The notes under the pieces: model-generated | Database searches by the model: none | The model's input: only the letters and a program-made list of their open reading frames with translations | What the model was told of the DNA's origin: nothing | Program-made: the position numbers and the translations under genes | Origin: Betaproteobacteria bacterium | GTDB lineage: Bacteria; Pseudomonadota; Gammaproteobacteria; Burkholderiales; Usitatibacteraceae | Length of the DNA stretch: 12,734 nt | NCBI GenBank assembly: GCA_012274175.1 | Contig: JAAOZZ010000381.1 | Location: forward strand, 1-12,734 | Direction of reading: 5' to 3' | Shown here: positions 7,421-12,734 of the stretch, piece after piece | Position numbering within the stretch: position 1 is the stretch's first letter | How the letters are laid out: each line of letters begins with the position of its first letter

Positions 7421-8188
7421 CTAGAGGGCGATCTCGCAGACCACGGGCGCATGGTCCGAGGGCCGCTCGAGCCCGCGCGGGGCGGGGTCGATGGTGCAGG
7501 AAGTGCACCGGGCGGCGAGCACGCTCGACAGCAGCACATGGTCGATGCGCAGGCCCATCTTGCGACGGAAGGCGCCCATGCGGTAATCCCACCAGGTGAA
7601 CGACGCTTCCGGCTGCTCGAAGAGGCGAAAGGCGTCCGCGAGACCGAGCTCGAAGAGCCTGCGCAGCGCGGCGCGCTCGGGCTCGCTGAAGAGCACCTGG
7701 CCTTCCCATGCCGCGGGATCGTGGACGTCGCGGCTCTCTGGTGCCACGTTGAAATCCCCTAGCACCGCGAGCCGCGGATGGGCCGCGAGCTCGGCCTCGA
7801 GCCAGCCCGCGAGCGCTTCGAGCCAGCGAAGCTTGTACGCGTACTTTTCCGACCCCACGCTCTGGCCGTTGGGAACGTAGATGCTCGCCACGCGCACGTC
7901 GCCCAGATCCGCGGCGATCACGCGGCTTTGCTCGTCGGCGAACGCGGGGATTCCCCGGCACACGGCCGCGCACTCGGATCGCGAAAGGATCGCCACCCCG
8001 TTGTAGCCCCGCTGGCCGTGGTGGGCACTGCGATAGCCGGCGGCCGCGAGCGCTTCGCGGGGGAAGCTTGCATCCTCACACTTGGTTTCCTGCAGGCAGA
8101 TCACATCGGGGGCATTCGCCGCGAGCCAGTCGAGCAGGTGCGCGAGCCTCACCCGGAGCGAGTTGACGTTCCAGGTCGCGATCTTCAC
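7421..8188 (-). CDS. xthA: Exodeoxyribonuclease III (AP endonuclease), GTG start
   Basis: A member of the exonuclease III / APE1 family, which cleaves DNA at abasic sites and trims 3' ends in base-excision repair. Its 255 residues fit the family. Catalytic residues are all visible: Asn7 in TWNVNSLR, Glu34 in LQETK, Tyr104 in YVPNG, Asp145 and Asn147 in GDFN, Asp216 in RIDH, and Asp245-His246 in SDHAP. I chose the GTG at 8188 because it starts exactly at the conserved MKIATWNVNSLR terminus. Upstream in-frame sequence is the Pro/Arg-rich shadow of the previous gene, and no ATG fits. No Shine-Dalgarno precedes it, but the previous gene stops only 10 bases upstream, suggesting re-initiation. The TAG stop abuts the ATG of the c-di-GMP gene. 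Confidence 0.95.
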   Translation of the reverse strand: MKIATWNVNSLRVRLAHLLDWLAANAPDVICLQETKCEDASFPREALAAAGYRSAHHGQRGYNGVAILSRSECAAVCRGIPAFADEQSRVIAADLGDVRVASIYVPNGQSVGSEKYAYKLRWLEALAGWLEAELAAHPRLAVLGDFNVAPESRDVHDPAAWEGQVLFSEPERAALRRLFELGLADAFRLFEQPEASFTWWDYRMGAFRRKMGLRIDHVLLSSVLAARCTSCTIDPAPRGLERPSDHAPVVCEIAL

Positions 8189-8198
8189 GCGCGGAGAA

Positions 8199-8750
8199 TC
8201 AGCGGGCGGTCGGGGGCTCTGCGGGGGCCGCGGCCGGCGGGGCCGGCGCGGCGGGAGGCTGCCCCGGCAGCCGCGTGCGAGGATAGCCGGCCGTGTCCAG
8301 CGCCGCCTGCCACCGGTCCTCGTCGAAGCCCTTGAGCTTGCCTTCACCCACGAGCAGGAACGGGACTTCGGGCGTGCCGGCGAGGCTCCTAAGCGATTCC
8401 GCGTCGGCCGGGTTGGCCTGCGCATTGCGCTCGCGGAACGGCACGCCGCGCTTCGAGAGCAGGTCGCGGGCGTTCTCGCACGGCGGGCCGCAGTCGTCGG
8501 CCGTGTACAACGTGACGGGGTTGCGCTTCACGGCGAGCTGGGTCGCGTAGGGGAGCTGGGACTCGTCGACGTATCCCCCGCCCATGCGCTTCTGGCTCAC
8601 GCTCTTGGCCTCTTCGGGCGGCGGCGTGTCGGAGAAATGGACATTGCCCTGCTTGTCCACCCACCGGTAGACATTGGTCTGCGCGGACGCGCCGAGGCAT
8701 GCAGCGAGCGCCACGAGGAGCACGGCGCGACCTATCAGCGGCGATTGCAT
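8199..8750 (-). CDS. Exported DUF4124 and glutaredoxin-like domain protein
   Basis: A 183-residue envelope protein combining two modules. Residues 1-23 are a signal peptide. ASA before Gln24 suggests ordinary Sec cleavage, but LAAC (15-18) also resembles a lipobox, so it could be a lipoprotein. Residues 24 to about 58 are a DUF4124 segment (VYRWVDKQGNVHFSDTPPP). Residues about 77-155 resemble a glutaredoxin fold: VTLYTADDC, a helix, then GTPEVPFLLV supplying the cis-proline (Pro130). The redox motif is Cys87-Gly-Pro-Pro-Cys91, three residues between cysteines rather than the usual two. The tail (162-183) is Pro/Ala-rich. A role in periplasmic thiol redox is inferred from the fold; substrate is unknown. 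It is codirectional with prlC upstream (61-bp gap) and xthA downstream (10-bp gap). Confidence 0.9.
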   Translation of the reverse strand: MQSPLIGRAVLLVALAACLGASAQTNVYRWVDKQGNVHFSDTPPPEEAKSVSQKRMGGGYVDESQLPYATQLAVKRNPVTLYTADDCGPPCENARDLLSKRGVPFRERNAQANPADAESLRSLAGTPEVPFLLVGEGKLKGFDEDRWQAALDTAGYPRTRLPGQPPAAPAPPAAAPAEPPTAR

Positions 8751-8760
8751 GGGTTTTGAA

Positions 8761-8766
8761 CCTCCC
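8761..8766 (-). promoter_or_regulatory. Ribosome binding site of the DUF4124-glutaredoxin gene
   Basis: On the minus strand GGGAGG lies 10 bases upstream of the ATG at 8750. It is a near-perfect Shine-Dalgarno core at slightly long spacing, and it supports this start, which opens a clean signal peptide. Confidence 0.6.
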
Positions 8767-8795
8767 GTTGTCGCGAAGCGCTGTTCGTCGCCTGG

Positions 8796-8812
8796 GGGCG
8801 CCGCCGGCGCCC
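8796..8812 (-). repeat. GC-rich hairpin at the end of prlC
   Basis: GGGCGCC (8796-8802) and GGCGCCC (8806-8812) form a perfect 7-bp stem around a 3-base loop. The inner end of the stem overlaps the last base of the prlC stop. No T-run follows on either strand, so it is not a standard intrinsic terminator. It might stabilise or pause the transcript between prlC and the next gene. Confidence 0.45.
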
Positions 8813-10842
8813 TAGGCCGCAGCGGTCATTCCATTATGACGCAGAAGCGCGTCGATCTGCGGCTTGCGCCCGCGGAAGGCCACGAACGACTCGAGCGCGG
8901 GACGGCTGCCGCCCGCGGCGAGCACCTCGCGGCGGAACCGCGCGCCGATCTCGGGGTTGAGCACGCCGCCTTCCTCGAACGCCCCGTAGGCGTCTGAGGA
9001 AAGCACCTCCGCCCACTTGTAGCTGTAGTACCCCGCGGCGTAGCCGCCGGCGAAGATGTGCGAGAACTGGTGGGGGAAGCGGTTGTATTCCGGCACGGGG
9101 TACACCGCCACCCGGGCACGCACCGCTTCGAGCAGCGCCATCACGTCGAGGGCCTGCGGATCGCCCTCATGCAGCCGCATGTCGAAGAGCGCGAATTCGA
9201 GCTGGCGCACGAACTGGATGCCGCTCTGGAAATTCTTCGCCGCCAGCAGCCGGTCGAAGAGAGCGCGCGGGATGCGCTCGCCGGTCTCGGCATGGCGGGT
9301 CATGGACGCGACGACGTCCCATTCCCAGCAGAAATTCTCCATGAACTGGCTGGGCAGCTCGACCGCGTCCCACTCGACCCCGTTGATGCCGGCCACTCCG
9401 AGCTCGTCCACCTGGGTGAGGAGCTGGTGCAGCCCGTGGCCGAACTCGTGGAAGAGCGTGCTCACCTCGCCGTGGGTGAACAGGGCCGGCTTGCCGGGCG
9501 TCGGGGAGGAGAAGTTGCAGGTGAGGAACGCCACGGGTGTCTGCACGCGACGCCCGATGCGGCGGCGATTGATCGCGTCGTCCATCCACGCTCCGCCGCG
9601 CTTGGCCTCGCGCGCGTACAAGTCGAGGTAGAACTGGCCCACCCGGGCGCCCGAGGCGTCGGTGATCTCGTAGAAGCGCACCGACGGGTGCCAGGTCTCG
9701 GCTTGCGCCGCGCGGATCGTCAGGCCGTAGAGCGTCTCCACGAGGCGGAACATGCCCGCGAGCACCTCGTCTTCCGGGAAGTAGCGCTTCACCTCCTGGT
9801 CGGAGAACGCGTAGCGCCGCTGGCGCAGCTTCTCGCTCACGTACGCGACGTCGGGGGCTCGCACCTCGGCCACGTTGAGCTCCGAGCGGGCGAACTCGCG
9901 CAGCTCCTCCATGTCCCGTTGGGCGAAAGGCCGCGCCCTGCGCGCGAGGTCCTCGAGGAAATCGAGCACTTCGCGCGCGGAGCCGGCCATCTTCGTGGCA
10001 AGCGACACCTCGGCGTACGAGCGGTATCCGAGCAGTCCGGCCGCCTCGCGGCGCAATTGCAGGATGCGCGCGATGTTGCCGCTGTTGTCCCATTCCGCGC
10101 GTCCGGACTCCGATGCGCGCGTGGTATAGGCGCGGTACATCCGCTCCCGCAGGCCATGATGGTCGGCGTACTGCATCACCGGCAGGTAGCAGGGCATGTG
10201 CAGCGTGAGCTTCCAGCCGTCGCGCCCTTCCTTGCGCGCGGCCTCGAGCGCCGTCTCCAGCACGTCCTCCGGGATGCCGGAGAGCTCCGCACGGTCCGTC
10301 ACGTGCAGACCGAAGTCGTTGGTCGCGTCGAGCAGGTTGTCCTGGAAGCGCGAGCCCAGGCGCGCGAGCTCTTCCTGCACCTCGAGGAAGCGCGCCTTCG
10401 CCGGCGGCGGCAGCTCCGCGCCCCCGAGCCGGAAGTCGCGCAACTCGTTGTCGACGTGGCGCCTGCGGGCGGGCGCGTACCCCGCGAATTCGTCCGCCGC
10501 CTTGAGCGCCTTGAACCCCGCGTGCAGCCGCTGGTCCTGTCCCTGCTCGGCGAAGTACTGGGTGACCCGCGGCAACGCCTCGTTGTAGGCCTCGCGCAGG
10601 GCCGGCGAGTTGACCACCGCGTTGAGGTGCACCACCTGCGCCCAGGCGCGCGCGAGCCGCTCGTTGGCGTCGTCGAGGGGCTCGACGAAGTTCTCCCATG
10701 TGGGCTTCGCGTCCTGCACGGCAATGCGCTCGATCGCGGCCCGGCCCTCGGCGACGAGCTGCTCGACCGCCGGCACGACATGCTCGGCGCGTATCTGCGA
10801 GAAACGGGGCAGCTGCGAAAAGTCGAGGAGGGGGTTCGTCAT
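8812..10842 (-). CDS. prlC: Oligopeptidase A, M3 family zinc metallopeptidase
   Basis: A cytoplasmic thimet-oligopeptidase-family enzyme that degrades short peptides, including cleaved signal peptides in enteric bacteria. Its 676 residues match oligopeptidase A (about 680). The zinc site is HEFGH (465-469) with the third ligand Glu495 in WDAVELPSQF, the spacing expected in family M3. Substrate-pocket elements HIFAGGYAAGYYSYKWAEV (595-613) and PEYNRFPHQFSHIF are present. The N-terminus NPLLDFSQLPRFSQIRAEHVVPA is typical of the OpdA/PrlC branch rather than PepF or Dcp. There is no signal peptide. The ATG lies 40 bases after pyrC'; the Shine-Dalgarno is weak. The TAG stop touches a GC-rich hairpin. 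A functional link to pyrimidine synthesis is not evident from sequence. Confidence 0.97.
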   Translation of the reverse strand: MTNPLLDFSQLPRFSQIRAEHVVPAVEQLVAEGRAAIERIAVQDAKPTWENFVEPLDDANERLARAWAQVVHLNAVVNSPALREAYNEALPRVTQYFAEQGQDQRLHAGFKALKAADEFAGYAPARRRHVDNELRDFRLGGAELPPPAKARFLEVQEELARLGSRFQDNLLDATNDFGLHVTDRAELSGIPEDVLETALEAARKEGRDGWKLTLHMPCYLPVMQYADHHGLRERMYRAYTTRASESGRAEWDNSGNIARILQLRREAAGLLGYRSYAEVSLATKMAGSAREVLDFLEDLARRARPFAQRDMEELREFARSELNVAEVRAPDVAYVSEKLRQRRYAFSDQEVKRYFPEDEVLAGMFRLVETLYGLTIRAAQAETWHPSVRFYEITDASGARVGQFYLDLYAREAKRGGAWMDDAINRRRIGRRVQTPVAFLTCNFSSPTPGKPALFTHGEVSTLFHEFGHGLHQLLTQVDELGVAGINGVEWDAVELPSQFMENFCWEWDVVASMTRHAETGERIPRALFDRLLAAKNFQSGIQFVRQLEFALFDMRLHEGDPQALDVMALLEAVRARVAVYPVPEYNRFPHQFSHIFAGGYAAGYYSYKWAEVLSSDAYGAFEEGGVLNPEIGARFRREVLAAGGSRPALESFVAFRGRKPQIDALLRHNGMTAAA

Positions 10843-10882
10843 GGGAGGTCCCGGAAGCGAAGCGGCACGTTGGGCGATCGGG

Positions 10883-12157
10883 TCAGGCGCCGTAAACGGT
10901 GCGCCCGCCGACGATCGTGCGCACCACCCGCCCGACGAGCTCGAGGCCTTCGAACGGCGTGTTCCGGCCCTGGCTCACGAGCGCTTCGGGCCGCACCACC
11001 CAGGGCTTCAGGGGGTCGAAGAGGCACACGTCGGCCAGGGCGCCCACTGCCAGGGTCCCGGCCTGCACCCCCAGCACCTGCGCCGCGCGGGAAGTCACCG
11101 GCAAGAGGGTGGCGGCGAGGTCCAGCCCCGTCTCCCGTCCCCATTGGAGCGTGAGGGGGAGGAGGAGTTCGAGCCCGGTCGCGCCGGGCTGCGCTTCGGC
11201 GAACGGCACGAGCTTCGCGTCGTCGTCGACGGGAGAGTGATCGGAGCACACCGCGTCGATGGTGCCGTCGGCAAGCGAGCGCCGCAGTCCGGCACGGTCC
11301 GACGGATCGCGCAGCGGCGGCACGAGCCTGCACTGCGCGTTGAAGTCGCCGATGTCGCGGTCGCACAGGTGCAGATGGCTCACCGCGACGTCGCAGGTGA
11401 TCGGGGCGCCCGCCGCCTTGGCCTGCGCGACGAGGGCCGCGCCAGCCGCGCTCGACAAGCGCGCGACGTGCACGCGCGCGCCGGTTTCCGCCATGAGCTC
11501 GATGATGGTGCGCAGGGCCACCGTCTCGGCGATCGTCGGGATGGACGCGAGCCCCAGCCGCGTGGCCACCTCGCCCTCGTGGGCCACGCCCGCCCCGGCG
11601 AGATGGGCATCCTCCGGCCGCAGCCATACCGTGAACCCGAAGGTCGCCGCGTAGCGCATCGCCTGGAGCAGCATCGCGGAATCCGGCAGGGGCGCGTTGC
11701 CCTGGAAGAAGCCCACGCAGCCCGCCTCGGCGAGCTCCGCCATCTCCGCGAGCCTCTCGCCGCGCAGCCCCAGGGTGAGCGCGCCCAGGGGACAGACCCG
11801 CGCCATGTCGAGGCTCGCCGCGCGGCGCGTGAGCATTTCCACCAGCCCCGGCTCGTCGAGGGGAGGGTCGGTGTCCGGCGGGCACGCGAGCGTGGTCACG
11901 CCGCCGGCGAGGGCCGCGCGCAATTCCGATTCGAGCGTCGCCTTGTATTCGTAGCCGGGCTCGCGCAGCCGCGCCGAGACGTCGACCAGCCCCGGGCAGG
12001 CCACCAGGCCCTGCGCCTCGATGGTCTCGTCGGCGCGCCATCCGTCGGGCACCTTGCCCACCGCGACAATGCGTCCTTGCGCGATCGCGATCGACGCGGT
12101 CCGGTCGAGCCCGGTCGCGGGATCGACCACGCGGGCGTTGCGGATCTCGACCTTCAT
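10883..12157 (-). CDS. pyrC': Dihydroorotase-like PyrC' (non-catalytic ATCase partner)
   Basis: An amidohydrolase-fold protein of 424 residues, of class I dihydroorotase type, but almost certainly inactive. The zinc-binding HxH of the VDxHxHLREPG motif is replaced by Ser61-Ala-Arg63 ([11 protein letters not shown]). The DDG segment is FQGN (151-154). The histidine of the HxED-type motif is Arg180 (WLRPED). The histidine before LSS/VST is Arg233 (VARLSS). Only Asp306 (SDHSP) and Arg65 of the active-site set remain. In pseudomonads such a protein (PyrC', also called PyrX) is needed to assemble class A aspartate transcarbamoylase with PyrB and has no dihydroorotase activity. The ATG overlaps the pyrB stop as ATGA, fitting a 1:1 complex. 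I therefore infer a structural role; a true pyrC should exist elsewhere in the genome. Many annotation pipelines would call it simply dihydroorotase. Confidence 0.93.
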   Translation of the reverse strand: MKVEIRNARVVDPATGLDRTASIAIAQGRIVAVGKVPDGWRADETIEAQGLVACPGLVDVSARLREPGYEYKATLESELRAALAGGVTTLACPPDTDPPLDEPGLVEMLTRRAASLDMARVCPLGALTLGLRGERLAEMAELAEAGCVGFFQGNAPLPDSAMLLQAMRYAATFGFTVWLRPEDAHLAGAGVAHEGEVATRLGLASIPTIAETVALRTIIELMAETGARVHVARLSSAAGAALVAQAKAAGAPITCDVAVSHLHLCDRDIGDFNAQCRLVPPLRDPSDRAGLRRSLADGTIDAVCSDHSPVDDDAKLVPFAEAQPGATGLELLLPLTLQWGRETGLDLAATLLPVTSRAAQVLGVQAGTLAVGALADVCLFDPLKPWVVRPEALVSQGRNTPFEGLELVGRVVRTIVGGRTVYGA

Positions 12158-12734
12158 GGGGGCGAGCCCAGCATCGACATCACCGCCATGCGCACCGCGA
12201 TCCCGAAGGTCACCTGGGGAAGGATCACGCTTTGGCGCCCGTCGGCCACCGGAGAGTCGATCTCCACGCCGCGATTCATGGGCCCCGGATGCATCACGAT
12301 CGCATCGGGCTTCGCGAGCGCGAGCTTCGCCGCGGTAAGGCCGTAGCACTTGAAGAATTCGCCCGCCGAGGGGAGCAGCGCGCCGTCCATGCGCTCGTTC
12401 TGCAGCCGCAGCATGATGACCACGTCGCAGCCGCTGATGCCCTGCGCCATGTCGGTGCAGACGCGCACGCCCATGCGCTCGACGGCCGCGGGCAGCAGCG
12501 TCCGGGGACCCACCACGCGCACTTCCGGCACGCCGAGGGTCTTCAGGGCGTGGATCTGGGAGCGCGCGACACGGGAATGCAGCACGTCGCCCACGATCGC
12601 GACCGTGAGCGCGGAGAAATCCTTCTTGTAGTGGCGGATCGTGTACATGTCGAGCAGCCCCTGGGTCGGATGCGCGTGGCGGCCGTCGCCGGCGTTTATC
12701 ACCGCCACGCCCGGCTTCACGTGCCGCGCTATGA
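12154..12734 (-). CDS. pyrB: Aspartate carbamoyltransferase catalytic chain (C-terminal part)
   Basis: Carbamoylates aspartate in the committed step of pyrimidine synthesis. About 193 C-terminal residues are in the window; the start and the carbamoyl-phosphate domain lie beyond base 12734, and the frame is open to the edge. Visible motifs are [14 protein letters not shown] (the HPTQ carbamoyl-phosphate/catalytic loop), [11 protein letters not shown], the aspartate-binding RLQNERM, and [12 protein letters not shown] (proline-loop equivalent of the E. coli HPLPR region). The GTG at 12720 is an internal valine, not a start. The stop overlaps the pyrC' ATG by four bases. Together with the inactive partner this indicates the larger class A type ATCase rather than the PyrB-PyrI type. 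Confidence 0.96.
   Translation of the reverse strand, partial: IARHVKPGVAVINAGDGRHAHPTQGLLDMYTIRHYKKDFSALTVAIVGDVLHSRVARSQIHALKTLGVPEVRVVGPRTLLPAAVERMGVRVCTDMAQGISGCDVVIMLRLQNERMDGALLPSAGEFFKCYGLTAAKLALAKPDAIVMHPGPMNRGVEIDSPVADGRQSVILPQVTFGIAVRMAVMSMLGSPP

Noticed and set aside
4391..7762. A very long open frame (over 1100 codons) on the plus strand opposite the c-di-GMP and xthA genes.
   Set aside because: It is the antisense shadow of strongly recognised genes in high-GC DNA; its product is Arg/His/Ala/Gly-rich with no recognisable domain.
8189..8425. An N-terminal extension of xthA of about 79 codons.
   Set aside because: The extension overlaps the DUF4124-glutaredoxin gene in another frame and is Pro/Arg-rich; the conserved enzyme begins exactly at the GTG at 8188.
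9058..11154. A long plus-strand open frame opposite prlC and pyrC'.
   Set aside because: Antisense shadow with low-complexity composition and no family motif, while the minus strand has clear, complete enzymes.
1..12734. Search for an exotic system: defence island, phage, transposon, CRISPR, retron or biosynthetic cluster.
   Set aside because: Every stretch over 300 bases is occupied by a recognised or plausible chromosomal gene, with no direct-repeat arrays, integrase, transposase or reverse transcriptase motif.

Overview
The window reads as ordinary chromosome from a high-GC Gram-negative bacterium, most likely a betaproteobacterium (Burkholderiales, Rhodocyclales or Nitrosomonadales type). 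The evidence is the GC-rich codon use throughout, a proteobacterial NtrB/NtrC pair downstream of an adenylylatable glutamine synthetase, exported DUF4124 proteins, and a pyrB gene overlapping an inactive dihydroorotase-like pyrC' gene as in pseudomonads and relatives. I see no tRNA, rRNA, IS element, integrase, CRISPR array or toxin-antitoxin pair. Base and codon use look uniform, so nothing suggests recent acquisition.

The left third (1-4745, plus strand) is the nitrogen-control cluster. It holds glnA (5' end cut by the window), an intrinsic terminator, a small exported DUF4124 coiled-coil protein, a second strong terminator-like hairpin, then ntrB (glnL) and ntrC (glnG), whose reading frames meet or overlap. 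NtrB senses nitrogen status (in the family, through PII) and phosphorylates NtrC. NtrC activates sigma-54 promoters, classically including that of glnA. The glnA product keeps its adenylylation tyrosine.

The right two thirds (4742-12734) all run on the minus strand. In order of transcription they are pyrB (aspartate transcarbamoylase, 5' end outside the window), pyrC' (pseudo-dihydroorotase, 4-bp overlap with pyrB), prlC (M3 oligopeptidase A), an exported DUF4124-glutaredoxin-like protein, an exonuclease III-type xthA with a GTG start, and a large GAF-PAS-PAS-GGDEF-EAL cyclic-di-GMP protein whose ATG directly abuts the xthA stop. The gaps are -4, 40, 61, 10 and 0 bp and no convincing terminator interrupts the run, so these six genes could form one transcription unit. 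The last gene converges on ntrC, and both stop codons share one CTAG.

I found no clearly undescribed system. The points most worth a second look are the loss of metal ligands in PyrC', the terminator-like hairpin directly before ntrB with little room for a promoter, the two DUF4124 paralogues with different C-terminal modules (one with a C-x3-C redox motif), and the stop-start fusion of a DNA-repair gene with a c-di-GMP gene.
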